Numbered from the stretch's first letter, positions 45,415 to 57,286 are shown. The stretch is DNA of 64,000 nt from Orientallactaga sibirica (GCA_036365145.1 JAEOAD010000004.1:54434001-54498000), one strand, 5' to 3'. Numbers and translations are program-made. The notes: generated from the sequence alone by a model not told the origin.

Positions 45415-47861
45415 AATATTTTAATTAAAATAAATATTCTTCCTGTGATAAAATTCTGTGAAAATCATTCTACTGTCTTCAGGTTTCTGTTGATGCTATC
45501 TAGAAGGTCATAATCACTCTCTAATCTTGTGAAGAAAATCTTCCTTTATAACTCAGACCACCATTAAGATAGTTCTATTGAATTTAGTCTTCTGCAATTT
45601 CCCAGAGACATAGTATGTTAGTTATAGATTCCAATTAATTTACTTGAAATGTCTTAGCCTCTTCCAATGTATCTGTTTTTCCATTCAAAACAAAACAAAA
45701 CAAAAAATATGTGGTTATTTTGTCACTTACCATTCTGATTTCATTGAATTTTTTTCTCCAGACTCATGTTGAGATACATTTTAAATCTTTTCATTTTGTA
45801 CTCCAAATCTCTTCAACTACCATATATTTCACCATGTGTGTATACTCTAAATTCAGAAAAAAATCTAATGATAGATATTATTTATTTGCTATCCTTTTAG
45901 CTGGAGCCTAGTGTCTCCTGGTATTTCAGGCATTCATTGGATTTTATATTTTATTTGTTATTAGCTTTTATTTCTACAAATGTTTGTTACAACTGTGTCT
46001 ATTTTTCAAAAGAGAGTTTGCTTTTCCATTTTTCCACTTGGTTTTCTCCAAACATTACACATGCATATATGTACTTTCAGTAAATAACACAAAGCTTGTA
46101 AGGCTGACAATAAGCATTGTGTTGATTCGTCCATCTGTGTTTTGTGATCATAAATTAGGAGTTCATGTTTGGCAGGACTTCATACTTAAGAATCTTGTGA
46201 AGTCTCATCTCCTGCCAGGTGCTGCTACACTGTGCAATCATGCCACATTATCTATGCACATCTGGGGGTCTAATAGTCCAACCAGAGATTGCAAATTGGA
46301 ATTTTAAAACCATGTTGTGTAAGGTAATAAAATTCAAATATTTTTCAAGAACATTTTTTCCAAAAATACAGGTAATAAAAACTGAGTTTGTTTTTCTCAA
46401 CTTCACCTATCACCAAGGATCTGACTTTTCATGGATCCTGTTTTTGTGTGATGGCTTCTGCTGTAAACTTGCATAAATTAATACTTTGCCCTCTTAAATA
46501 GAAAGACTAGAAAAAAACAGGCAATATAGTCACAATAACCATATCAACACCTTTAGTTGTATTTTTAACCACATAAAAATATTATTGTTTAAATATTACT
46601 GTTTAATCAGCCTGTGCCTTGCCCTATAATTCTATTCCAAGCATCTACGTCCCTGAAATGATTGTCCCTTTTCTCCTAAAATCCCATCCTGCCACAGAAC
46701 TCACTGCAGTTGATGCTTGTTTTGAAGCATTCCTGGACAATCCCACTCCAAAAGGGACTGTGCACATGAGGTCAGTCAGACATGAATCCATCAGTAACAC
46801 CCACATTCTACTCAGCTGCAGAAGTCCCAGGGGAGGAATGTGTGCTACATTTCCTATTTTGTACTTTGTTGTGAGATAAAACTTCAAAGTTGTTCGTGCA
46901 CTATATTTAAATTCACAAAGAAAGTATATGGGTGTTTCCTCCATTATTAGTGCTGCCTTTCCCTTTGTCTTATGGACTTCTTAGTCTCGGAACATTAATT
47001 TATTCCCTAATCAATTCAGTCTTTTAGGTCATTTTAGTTAATTATTCTTTTCGTTACTGTCCATGTTATATAAGAAAACAAAACCTTTAATATCTCTCCC
47101 TTCTTAGCTATCTCCTTTCCTAGCTCCTTCATAGAGTGGCTTCTAGTATTGAGAGCAGAGTGCACTGATATGCAGACTTGTAACAGAGGGCAGAAGTCAC
47201 AGTCTAGAGGCGTGATCCTATCTGGCTACTTATGTCTCAGAGTAAGATTTCCTGCGGGTTCCATTGTTATGTGCTCTGCTAGAACTCTTCAATGATGCAT
47301 GACGTCCTTGTAACTGAAGATCTTATCTCCTCTGATTTGGACTGAATCCCTGGGAGTATTTGCTGGCCGACCTCTAAGGCCCCCTAGTGGACCCCTGACT
47401 CTCAATTTTACTCCCACACCAAATGTGCCTGAGACGCCTTTGAAAAATTAGAGCTAATCCCCTTTTTATAAGTGGTTTTATTTTATTTTATTTTTGCACT
47501 TACAAGTTTACTTTCACATGCCACAGCTCCAAGTGATGAGGAATCATGTGTTTTCTCCTTCATACCTACAAGGAGAAGTTGCTGAAGTGTGCCTTGTCAA
47601 CACACTTTCTGTTTTAGTCATCATTATGTTTACACTGGCTTTTCAAACCTATTATCTCATAGAACACTCTGCTCTTTCATATTTGTTAATATTATCTGTA
47701 ACAAAAGCCTAATTCTAACTACATTCCCCTCTCTCTATCTTGAGAGGAAGTAGAATAAAGATACATTATTCATAAAGGTAAAAAGAAAACATATCATTAG
47801 TTTTTAGAATATCAGTGTAGTCACTATTTTAACACATTATCACAAAACAAGATAAAGATTG
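45415..47861. other. Repeat-poor unique sequence, about 2.4 kb
   Basis: No SINE, LTR or LINE recognised. Overlapping frames at 45984-46476 and 46619-46944 are short and without motifs. 47150-47470 is somewhat GC-richer than its surroundings but not identifiable. Confidence 0.45.
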
Positions 47862-47877
47862 AAAATAGCTAAATCAG

Positions 47878-48128
47878 GGCTTAGGGAGATGGCTTAGGGT
47901 AAAAGCATTTGCCTGTGAAGCCTAAGGACCCAGATTTGATTACCCACTACCCTATATAACCAGATGTACAAGGGGACACATGTGTCTGGAGTCGGTTTGC
48001 AGTGGCTGGAGGCCTCAGCATGTCCATTCTCATTCTCTCTGTCTCTCTTCTATCTCTCTCTGTCTGCTTGCAAATGAACAAATAAATAAAAGTTCAGTTC
48101 CCACGGAAACTGTGGGTTCTCCAAGCTA
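47878..48128 (+). mobile_element. B2-like SINE (type I) with extra 3' sequence
   Basis: Head ggcttagggagatggcttag, type I body, CT tract, caaataaataaaa tail ending about 48090. About 35 further bases (48091-48127) lie before the second half of the target duplication (aaaatagctaaatcag 47862-47877, aaaacagctaaatcag 48129-48144). The extra bases hold a 7-bp stem (48100-48106 with 48110-48116). Confidence 0.88.
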
Positions 48129-48319
48129 AAAACAGCTAAATCAGTCTTATGCCTATTCTAGTTTGTAGAATAAAAATTTGCTTATGTTATATTGACATTA
48201 AATTGAGGCTAGAAAATTGGAAGATATTTTAACAAATTATAAACCATATATAAGTTAATAAAATTAGAAAGCCTTTGTTTCTCTCTAGAAATATATACCT
48301 TTAAAAATTCTGTAACTAC

Positions 48320-48321
48320 TC

Positions 48322-48358
<37 letters not shown>
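48320..48358. repeat. (TTA)n microsatellite
   Basis: About 12-13 units of TTA, followed by a T-rich stretch. Confidence 0.95.
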
Positions 48359-48359
<1 letters not shown>

Positions 48360-49462
48360 TTTATTTTTTGGCTCAATGGTATAACAGTCCTAAACTGATT
48401 ACTTTTCTGAGTGCTAGGAGTAATGCTTTCGGAAGAGAGTGTAAGTCTAGAACTAGATGGGATGAGAGCTAATTTAGCTGTTCCACAAAGGAACTGTAGT
48501 ACATAAATAACACATAAGTCTATTAGAGAATCAGCTGAGGCCTGCTTGCCTGGGATTCATGATCTCTTGGGTTTTATGAATATGATGTTCTTTTTCAAAA
48601 GTTAAGAACAATGCCCTAGAATGACATTGAGCGAATATGCCACACTCTCTAGACCTTGTAATACACCACACTCTCTAGACTTTGTTTTTCCATTTTCTGC
48701 CCTGTGTATTCTACAAAAAATTGCTGGGGCAGGGGTTGGGGGTGGAGAGAAACATTTGGAGAGTGATATCTATCCCCATGCTCCCAATTTTCCTAAAGAT
48801 GCAATAGAATCCGCATCTTCCAAGAGTTGGCTCCACATTAACTTCAATGTGCTTAACATTAAAATTACTCAAGACTACAACCCTGTGTCAGGATTACCCC
48901 AAGTCCAGAGACTTTCAGCTCTCAGAGACCCTCTCCTATCTTCTGCCCTCTCAAATCTATGACTTTTCCAGAGACAATCTTAGTATCTTGATCACTTCTG
49001 GAAATCTCTGTCATAATCCTTACTTCTCCTTCCCTCTCTTCTACTTTTCAGTCAGATATATTTCAAAATGAAAGAAAAAGTGGTAACAACTTTGCCTTAA
49101 CTTCATTTATGCACTGTTAGCACTTTCTCCCTTAACTAAACTCATCTTGCCTCTGGGCCAAAAATACCTAAAATATCTTCACAGTGAAATCCAAAAGAAA
49201 TATCAATGAAAAGATTGGACTAAGTGATCTCCAAGGGTATTTCTAGAGAGGAATTCCATGAATTCACATGAGGACAGCAATGCAAAGAAAACATCTAACT
49301 CAGTACTAAAAAAAGATGAAAATAAATATATGAAAAAAAATGAGTATTAAAAATACTGTGTTGGAAATGTTCAATATTTGAAAACTCAGAAAAGTAAAAG
49401 ATGTATTCCTTAGTCTCAACAGCAATATAACCTAGCTATTAACCTTAGAAAATATGCATGCA
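48359..49462. other. Unique sequence, nothing recognised
   Basis: Contains a short direct repeat (ccacactctctagac near 48639 and 48665). A 113-codon frame at 48621-48962 lacks any motif. Confidence 0.45.
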
Positions 49463-49463
49463 G

Positions 49464-49617
49464 AGGTGTAGCATTGTGGCACGTGCCTTTAATCCCAGCA
49501 CTTGGGAGGCAAAGTTGGGAGGATTGATATGAGTTTGAGGCCACCCTGAGTCTACACAGTGAATTCCAGATCAGCCTGGGCTAGAGTAAGATCCTACTTC
49601 AAACAACCCCCTAAAAA
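49464..49617 (+). mobile_element. B1 SINE
   Basis: gtgtagcattgtggcacgtg, tttaatcccagcacttggga, tttgaggccaccctgagtct, gggctagagtaagatcctac. Tail short and impure. Confidence 0.9.
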
Positions 49618-50596
49618 TATTTGACTATTCTATTAATTCATTTACTCATGAATGATAAGGGAGCTCCTAATCTTGTGGGCTTTACTACCAATAATGAATT
49701 AAGTGATGAAAAGGAGACAAATGGGTAAAGTAGCTAATATCGTGTGTCTCTGTGTGTGTATGAAGAGTATCCGGAACACACCTTCCCCATTTGGGGAAGT
49801 GTATTAAAAAAAAGAAGAAGAAAAAGAAGAAGAAGGAGAATACATCTAAGCTAAGGAGAATGTGTATGTGCACGTGTGCGCATGTGTGTACATTTGGGTG
49901 TGTGTGTCAGCATGAGGTAGCGACATGATTTATGAGAATCTAAAGAGAATAATGATCTGAGCAAAGGGAATAGCACTTTTAAGTGGAACTTTCAGTCAGG
50001 CACAATTTTTTCAGAAAATAAATAGTACTCTGGCTGGAGAACACAGGAACATTAATATGAAACCAGCCATGATGTACAGTTCAGGAGATGCCATATTCAA
50101 TTGCGAGTGAAATGTCTGTTTGTGAAGTAAATGAAGCTCTAGGACCTCAGAGGTGGAATAAAAGTAGACACTTGTGGATATTTACACATGTGGAGATGAT
50201 ACATGATAACTAATTTATAGTACAATTATTGATGTGAGTAAAGACAGAGTCAGGATAATGAAACAAATTTTCCGTGAGCTAGCTGAGGTAAGGACAACTT
50301 ACAAAACTCGAGATATGAAAAGAGGTTAATTGGAAAGATATTGCCACTTCCAAGCATACTTTTCTCCTACTACTGAATCAAATGAATTATGGTAACTTCC
50401 CAATGTGGGAATGCTTGTCCAGTAGAATGGAGGGAGTCTGCGCTCAGAAAATGAGAGAGTAATGACTTCAGACAGCAGAGCTAGGTCCACAGTGTTCATA
50501 TTATGCCCAACCACTATCTAGAGGAGAGATGTTATGGCTATAACCCAGAATATGATATTATGCTAGTACTATCTTATAAAACAACTTCATTGCAAA
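49618..50596. other. Unique sequence with purine-rich and GT-rich tracts
   Basis: (GAA)n-like run at about 49806-49840 and interrupted GT-rich stretch at 49860-49910. No gene supported. Confidence 0.5.
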
Positions 50597-50745
50597 CAAG
50601 TCTTATTAGCATATATTAACTGTACAAGCTAATGTATTCATTATGACATTTTCATGGTGTATATGATGTACTTTGATAGGATACTTCCTGGTCTTTGTTT
50701 ACACTTCTCTTCTTTTCCCTTCTGGATCCCTAAAAGTCCCCTTTA
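50597..50745 (-). mobile_element. L1 3' end fragment, minus strand
   Basis: attagcatatattaactgta, ttcattatgacattttcatg, gtatatgatgtactttgat: the antisense of the rodent L1 3' terminus in correct order. Confidence 0.72.
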
Positions 50746-51588
50746 TAAAGAACCTGATTATGTTTTGGTGTCTCAATTGTATCTTCAATGCCTCACAAAA
50801 GATAACTTTTCATGGCCAAAACTCTCTCTCACTGGCTGAGCTATTTAAAGCCCTCTTGCATAGTTATGGCCATTTGTGGAAATCATGTTCCACGTACAGA
50901 ATGTGGCTCCTCTTGGCAGTTGCCACTGGCCCTTACTTTATGAGTGTACGTGTTTCTATGTTACTTAAAAATAACTTTTTCTTTTTTTCCTTTCTCTTCT
51001 TTTGAGGCTATCTAAAATGCTAAGCACATTGTCCCTGACACTCTGGGTTTTCTTTTGTTTCTTTGAGGAACCCACCACCCCCTTGCAATTGCTCCTCCAC
51101 CCACCATCACCCAATCTGACTACTTTCTGGACCCTAACTAAGAAGGCATGACTTTCTCTCTTCCTGTATCCTTCTTCACCTTCCTACCAGCTGCAGAGGT
51201 TTGCAGCTAGCATTTCCTATAGTTCCTCTCAAATACTAAAAAAAAAAAAAAAAAAAAAAAAAAGATTGTGACTCCCATGTCCCATGTGAGTGCCCCCAGT
51301 GCAGTACAACCTCAAATATTAGTTTTCTTTTTAAATTAGAGGTCTAATATATAATAGAATGAGACTGTTAAAGAAATACAAGTATTATATTTATTCAGTT
51401 TAGAAACATCAGAAATAGTGAGTCAAGTTTAATAAATTAATAAAATATTTAGTACAAATACATTGGTTAATAAAGACAGAAGAGAATGTAATATGTAATC
51501 AATACATATATTGTGATATATTAATTTCTAGATGTATTTTAAAGATAACATTTATTTTATATGTTAGTTTTAGCTAAACAAAAAGTAT
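50746..51588. other. Unassigned sequence with an A26 tract
   Basis: The A run at about 51238-51263 ends a 200-bp pyrimidine-rich stretch. It could mark a retroposed 3' end, but I see no polyadenylation signal or target duplication. Confidence 0.4.
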
Positions 51589-51701
51589 ATGCCTGAAGTC
51601 CTATGTACTCAGGAAGGGCTGAGACAGAGGGATCCTATAGCCCAGCAGTTCAAGGACAACCTAAGGAAACAAAAATAAATCCTATCTTGGAAAAAAAAAA
51701 A
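51589..51701 (+). mobile_element. B1-like SINE, diverged
   Basis: tatgcctgaagtcctatgta, ctgagacagagggatcctat, agttcaaggacaacctaagg, atcctatcttggaaaaaaaa keep B1 order. Confidence 0.6.
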
Positions 51702-51714
51702 GGCTTATATATAC

Positions 51715-51717
<3 letters not shown>

Positions 51718-51751
<34 letters not shown>
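51718..51751. repeat. (TG)n microsatellite
   Basis: About 16 uninterrupted TG units. Confidence 0.95.
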
Positions 51752-51752
<1 letters not shown>

Positions 51753-51917
51753 TTTTTTAATATGATGCCTTTTGGTTTTTATTGAAGATCTTAGGAAAAT
51801 TGATTTTAGTAGTAGTGGAACCTTCTAAAGTATGAACATCATAATTTACTTAGTCACTCTTTGATTATTATAAATATTAAAGTATGCCTATTTTTGTTCA
51901 AAATAGCATTTTGAAAT

Positions 51918-51938
51918 ATATATATATATATATATATT
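51918..51938. repeat. (AT)n microsatellite
   Basis: About 10 AT units. Confidence 0.92.
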
Positions 51939-52018
51939 GCTTATGATTCTGATAATTTTAATAAAATATGATTATAGGATAATTATTGAGTCAAAATGTA
52001 AAATCATAAAAAATCAAG

Positions 52019-52228
52019 TTGGAGATGCTTTAGCTCAGTGGTTAAAGCATTCATTTGAAGCCTGCCAGCCAAGGTTGTAATTCACAGCCATCCATGTGAA
52101 GCTAGACAGGAATTCATTTGAAGCTGCAAGAGACCCTGGCACACTCATACAACACACACACACAAACACACAACACAAATTAACAAATAAATTTAAAATT
52201 AAATATATATATATATATATATATAAAT
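52019..52228 (+). mobile_element. tRNA-derived SINE (ID/B2-like), diverged, with CA and AT tail
   Basis: gttggagatgctttagctca, gtggttaaagcattcatttg head; agccatccatgtgaagctag; aagagaccctggcacactca; then an interrupted CA tract and an (AT)n run (52202-52225). Confidence 0.7.
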
Positions 52229-52289
52229 GTAAACAATTTTGTCACATTTCTTCTCAGGGAAATTGTGTTTATTTGTTTGCTTACTTTTT

Positions 52290-52573
52290 TTTTCTTATTG
52301 TTTTATTTATTTTTTTGGAGAGAGACACAGAGAGAGAGACAGACAGACAGAGAGGGAGAGGGGACAGAGATGGGCGGGCCAGCAGTCTCTCAGCTGCTGT
52401 GAACGAAATCCAGATGTGTGCACCCCCTTGTGGGCAAGTGCCGCATTGCGCCCTTGCGTCACTTTGCATCTGGCTAAACGTGGGACCTGGAGATTGGAAC
52501 CACTGGAGATTGGAACCAGCGTTCTTAGGCTTAGCACGCAGGCGCCGTAACTGCTAAGCCATCTCTCCAGTCC
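52290..52573 (-). mobile_element. B2-like SINE (type II, 16-bp duplication subfamily), minus strand
   Basis: Tail and GA tract, gtctctcagctgctgtgaac, cccccttgtgggcaagtgcc, tandem ggagattggaaccact/ggagattggaacc (52489-52517), head complement gctaagccatctctccag. Perfect 16-bp target duplication tgtttgcttacttttt (52274-52289, 52574-52589). A 153-codon frame across it (52096-52557) is not a gene. Confidence 0.96.
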
Positions 52574-52589
52574 TGTTTGCTTACTTTTT

Positions 52590-52934
52590 ATCCAACTTAG
52601 ATAAAGTTACATGAACCTGAAGTCTTCAACAACACTGTATATTGGCCTTAATTGTTATAACAGGCAGAGATTTAAAAACTACTAAGATTCACATTGATGT
52701 CATGAACAGTTGGGAAGATTTTTCACATTTTCATTGCTTCTATTAATTGTTTTCATCTTTTACTCTTTTTCTTTTTTCTTTTACATTGACTAGAACTACT
52801 GATTTAAAACACTGAATTAAACTAAGTAATGCATAACAGTAAATGTCACATGATAAGTAAATGAATGTTTAAAAGTCAGTTCTTCATTTATTGCCAATTA
52901 CATCTATGACAATTATAATCAACACAATGTTTTT
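52590..52934. other. Unique AT-rich sequence
   Basis: No feature supported. Confidence 0.5.
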
Positions 52935-53176
52935 TAAAATATTTATTTTTTTCTTTTTGGAGAGAGACAGAGAGAGAGAGGGAGAGGAAGACAGATAGAG
53001 ATGGGCATGCCAGCAGTCTCTTAGCCCCCTTGTGGTCAAGTGTGGCATTGCACTCTTGCATCACTTTTCATCTGGCTAAATGTGGGACCTGGAGACTGGA
53101 ACCGCTGGAGACTGGAACCAGCGTTCTTAGGCTTAGGAGGCAGGCGCCTTAACCGCTAAGCCATCTCTCCAGCCCT
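52935..53176 (-). mobile_element. B2-like SINE (type II, 16-bp duplication subfamily), minus strand, internal deletion
   Basis: GA tract, gccagcagtctcttagcccc joined directly to cttgtggtcaagtgtggcat (the agctgctgtgaacgaaatcc part is missing), tandem ggagactggaaccgct/ggagactggaacc (53091-53119), head complement ccgctaagccatctctccag. Confidence 0.94.
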
Positions 53177-53179
53177 AAA

Positions 53180-53390
53180 ATATATTTTTTTATTTGCAAG
53201 CAGAGAGATAGAAAGAAGAGAGACAGAGTGAATAGACATGCCAGGGCCTCCAGTGCTGCAAATGAACTACAAAAGCACATGTCATTTTGTGCATATGGCT
53301 TTATGTGGGTACTGGGGAATTGAACCTGGGTTGTTAGGCTTTGGAGGCAAGCTCTTTAACTGCTGAGCCATCTCTTCAGGCTAAAATGAT
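53180..53390 (-). mobile_element. B2-like SINE (type I), minus strand, cut by the tandem duplication
   Basis: Tail, GA tract, gaactacaaaagcacatgtc, ctggggaattgaacctgggt, head complement gctgagccatctcttcaggc. Its right part (from 53301) is repeated at 54037-54126, because it lies at the start of the 736-bp duplicated unit. Confidence 0.92.
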
Positions 53391-54036
53391 TTTTTAAAAA
53401 GTCAATTCTGTTTCAGTTTTTTTTTCTTATAAAATTGCTAAGTCATATTTCTCACTGAAGATTTGTACCTTGTCATAGTTTTCTTTCATTCATGTCTACC
53501 TTTTCTTTATCATAGGCATATACCACCAAATCAATTGTAACAGCCAAATAAAATCTTAAAAAAATACAGAAAGTCATTGGCCTCAGAAATGAATCATTAA
53601 TGACAGCATTTAGAGGAAGATTTTTTTTTAACATGCAAAGAGTTGTATATTATTTAGTAAGCTATAGCTTATAAAAATCTATTATGAACAATACATAATC
53701 TTTCCAACACAGGAAAATGAAAGGAAAACTACCATATAAGAAATTCACTAGCAAGACATATACTATGTCTTGGTAAATTAAACTTTAAATATTTTTCTCT
53801 AGTCTTACCTATGTATAACTAAAAGCAAAACTCAGATTTATAGCCTAGTAGACATTGTAGAAATGTTCTTGTTAACTTTTTCATATGTCTATTATTTAAA
53901 TGTCAAGAAGAATGAGCTAAGTTAACATGGAAGGTATAGACTTTCAAAATGAAAGAGACAATACTAAAAATGAAACTTTAAACCACCACAGTGTCTCCTA
54001 TGTTCAGAATATCTTCCATCAGAGTAATGACAGTTG
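53301..54036. repeat. Tandem duplication, copy 1 (736 bp)
   Basis: Begins inside a type I SINE (ttatgtgggtactgggg) and ends gagtaatgacagttg. The immediately following sequence repeats it. Against copy 2 I see only single-base length changes in homopolymer runs (at about 53388, 53417, 53557, 53966 and 53997) and no substitution. Confidence 0.96.
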
Positions 54037-54773
54037 TTATGTGGGTACTGGGGAATTGAACCTGGGTTGTTAGGCTTTGGAGGCAAGCTCTTTAACTGCT
54101 GAGCCATCTCTTCAGGCTAAAATGATTTTTAAAAAGTCAATTCTGTTTCAGTTTTTTTTCTTATAAAATTGCTAAGTCATATTTCTCACTGAAGATTTGT
54201 ACCTTGTCATAGTTTTCTTTCATTCATGTCTACCTTTTCTTTATCATAGGCATATACCACCAAATCAATTGTAACAGCCAAATAAAATCTTAAAAAAAAT
54301 ACAGAAAGTCATTGGCCTCAGAAATGAATCATTAATGACAGCATTTAGAGGAAGATTTTTTTTTAACATGCAAAGAGTTGTATATTATTTAGTAAGCTAT
54401 AGCTTATAAAAATCTATTATGAACAATACATAATCTTTCCAACACAGGAAAATGAAAGGAAAACTACCATATAAGAAATTCACTAGCAAGACATATACTA
54501 TGTCTTGGTAAATTAAACTTTAAATATTTTTCTCTAGTCTTACCTATGTATAACTAAAAGCAAAACTCAGATTTATAGCCTAGTAGACATTGTAGAAATG
54601 TTCTTGTTAACTTTTTCATATGTCTATTATTTAAATGTCAAGAAGAATGAGCTAAGTTAACATGGAAGGTATAGACTTTCAAAATGAAAGAGACAATACT
54701 AAAAAATGAAACTTTAAACCACCACAGTGTCTCCCTATGTTCAGAATATCTTCCATCAGAGTAATGACAGTTG
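54037..54773. repeat. Tandem duplication, copy 2 (737 bp)
   Basis: Head-to-tail copy of 53301-54036. It starts with a partial antisense SINE head (54037-54126) and continues with the unique sequence. Confidence 0.96.
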
Positions 54774-55814
54774 TAGGACTCATGTAAAGAATTTCCATGC
54801 TCATATCTCAAATTATTTTAAACCCTCGAATTATTTAAAAATCCTCCCAAAGTGTGGAGCTTTTACACTTTTTCTGGTGTTGTGAGAATTGAGAATATAT
54901 TCCTCAATTCTTTCCCAAAGGTTTCCACTTGTAATTTTCCAGTTGTCTATTTTCAGTTGGCCACTAGACCATTATAAGTCTGATAACTGCTGAAACAAGA
55001 ATCCTAATTAAATTTAACAGATCTTCTCTGAAATGATTTATCTTGTCATAGCTACAAAGCAGGCTAAGTTGAAAAGCAAAATTAATCTGCTTCTACAAAG
55101 GTGAGCTCTAGCTTACCATGCAGTCTGTGTCAGTAATTAATGCAGTAGCTTGCTTTCTCTGTGAAAACCAAGAAGTCATAGTAATATTAATGTGTTCAAA
55201 AGCTATTTCATTTCATTCAGACAAGACAAGACTGGCATGTTTATACATTTCAATCTTTCCCCCACCCATTTTCTTAAGAATCTTATAGGCATGTTCTCTC
55301 TGTATTACTTTCATATTTTTGTAGTATTTAAAAGAATGAAATGAATAACCTGTGTGGCAATTTGTAAAAACTGTATAAAGTTGATATTTTAAAGAATTTA
55401 TGGAATTATCAGTTTGAAGTTTTTTTTTTTTCTCCCTGTCTTCTGCTATTTTAATAAAACTTGATTAAAACTATGTTGTTACAAGTTTACCACTGTTTAG
55501 TTCGGAAAAGTATTTCTTAAACCAAGTTTAAATATACAAAGAGGAGGAGTTTTATTCCCCCCTCCCCCATCATTCAGATTAGGTTTCCATTCAGGTACAT
55601 GGGATTATTCTTTTCTATTTTCCTAAAACAAGATAATCCAACTAAAATCAGCATAAGAAAAGGGGGCAGAGGGTATATATGAGAGATTTAGACACAGTAA
55701 AACCAAAAGGTGAGAAAGGTTAGCCATAAGGCGATAATGAAGAAGAGAGATTGTTCTAGAATAAGTCTCCTATAGTCACTAGTTAGCTAATGACATCTTT
55801 TCTTTTAATTTATT
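54774..55814. other. Repeat-poor unique sequence
   Basis: No gene or repeat supported. The 54950-55230 part is compositionally complex with several taatta/attaat motifs and may be conserved, but this cannot be tested here. Confidence 0.45.
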
Positions 55815-55965
55815 TGCTTATTTGTTTTCTTGTTTGGTTTTTTGAGACAGAATCTTCACTTTTTTTAGCCCAGGCTACCTGGATTTAACAATGTAGCCCA
55901 GTCTGTCCTAAAACTCCTTGTAATCCTCATCCTTCAAATTCCCAAATGCTAGGGTTAGGGGTGAG
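55815..55965 (-). mobile_element. B1 SINE, minus strand
   Basis: ggttttttgagacagaatct, agcccaggctacctggattt, tagcccagtctgtcctaaaa ctc, and ccaaatgctagggttag in antisense B1 order. Confidence 0.8.
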
Positions 55966-56398
55966 GGTCAAGATAGATATCCAGCAGCTAGGGGTGTTTG
56001 CATCAAGAAAGAAGTATGGTTACAGAAGAGTCATAGTAGTTAACATAGTTTAGTATTGATCACAGGCTCAGTGGGTGAAGTTTGCATGGGACAGGCAGTG
56101 TGATGCATAGGTGAGAAATTAAGATTAAGCAAATGATTTGGAAACACTACCTGTAGCGTTCATTAAACCTAAAGGATTCATGGGGATCAGCAGAGAAAAG
56201 CAAGCAGTCATGCATAGAGCAATGTCCATTCTCTACATGGAAAATTATTCAAAACTTTTCTCAACATTAGGACCACTAAAGCATTCCATAATCAATTTAA
56301 AAAATGAAAAATAAGTAAATGAAAGTAAAAATAAAACTTCTTTATTTCATCTTCAAAGATGTTTACCATGAACATTTTATTACTTTATTTTCAGTACC
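55966..56398. other. Unique sequence, nothing recognised
   Basis: No gene or repeat supported. Confidence 0.45.
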
Positions 56399-56446
56399 AT
56401 ATATATATATATATATATACACACACATACATACATACATACATGT
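56399..56446. repeat. (AT)n(AC)n(ATAC)n compound microsatellite
   Basis: AT units followed by cacacacatac and several acat units. Confidence 0.92.
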
Positions 56447-56489
56447 ATTCACATAGATGTTGTATTCTTTAATTGATACTTCAAAAACT

Positions 56490-56682
56490 GTTTTTAAAAA
56501 TATTTTTATTTTTTATCTGCAAAAGAGGATATGCATGTACCAGGGCTTTTTGCAGCTTCAAATGAACTCCAAACTTATCACCATTCTGTACATCTGGCTT
56601 TATGTGGATACTGGGGAATTAAACCCTGGCCAGCATGCTTTGCAGACAAGCACTTTTAACAGCTGAGCCATCTCCCTTGCCC
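56490..56682 (-). mobile_element. B2-like SINE (type I), minus strand
   Basis: T/A-rich tail, aatgaactccaaacttatca, ctggggaattaaaccctggc, head complement acagctgagccatctccctt. GA tract mostly lost. Confidence 0.82.
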
Positions 56683-56895
56683 TCAAAGGATGCTTTAAGA
56701 GTCATTATTACATACCTATGGCATATCAGTGTATGATCTAACTGCTACAATAAATTACCAAATCCATATTTAAAAAAGAAATCATTACTGAACAAAAGAA
56801 TAAATGTTCTACATTATATATGTATATACATAATATTTATTAAATAAGTAACTTAACCATGTTTAAGCAAAACGTCCTCATTTAAATCATAACTA

Positions 56896-57078
56896 AGAGC
56901 TGGGGAGATGGATTAGTGGTTAAGGCACTTGCCTGCTAAGCCTAAGAACCCAGGTTCAATTTCCCAGCTCATGTGTCTGGAGATTGTTTGCAATGGCTAG
57001 AGGCGCTGAAGTGCCCATTCTCTGTCTCTCTCTCTCTCTCTCAAAATAAAATTAAAATTAAAATATTTTAAAAAATAA
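56896..57078 (+). mobile_element. B2-like SINE (type I), internally shortened
   Basis: agctggggagatggattagt, aggttcaatttcccagctca tgtgtctgga (the gccagatgcacaaggtggca part is deleted), ggctagaggcgctgaagtgc, CT tract, aaaataaaattaaaat tail. Confidence 0.88.
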
Positions 57079-57080
57079 AT

Positions 57081-57112
57081 AAAGCTGGACATGGTAGTGC
57101 ACACCTTTAAAA
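57081..57112 (+). mobile_element. B1 SINE head only
   Basis: agctggacatggtagtgcac acctttaaa is the first ~28 bases of B1. The rest is absent and an A tract follows. Confidence 0.65.
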
Positions 57113-57221
57113 AAATCTTATTTAAGTAATGAGACAAAGAACCCTAATTGAGAATACATTTTCTTCCTGAAAAAAATAAAAGAATTTTTAGAATAAAAAA
57201 AGTACTTTGACTATCTAATAT

Positions 57222-57250
57222 CTATATATATCTATATCTATATCTATTTG
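57222..57250. repeat. (TATATC)n simple repeat
   Basis: Repeated tatatc/tatctа-type units in AT-rich sequence. Confidence 0.85.
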
Positions 57251-57286
57251 CTGCTCATATCATTTCATGTTAATTAAAGAAAAATT

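Noticed and set aside
51000..51263. Possible second processed pseudogene ending in the A26 tract
   Set aside because: No polyadenylation signal, no recognisable coding similarity and no target duplication were found.
52096..52557. 153-codon open frame, the longest in the window
   Set aside because: It runs through CA/AT repeats and the antisense of a type II SINE with a clean target duplication. It is an artefact of SINE sequence.
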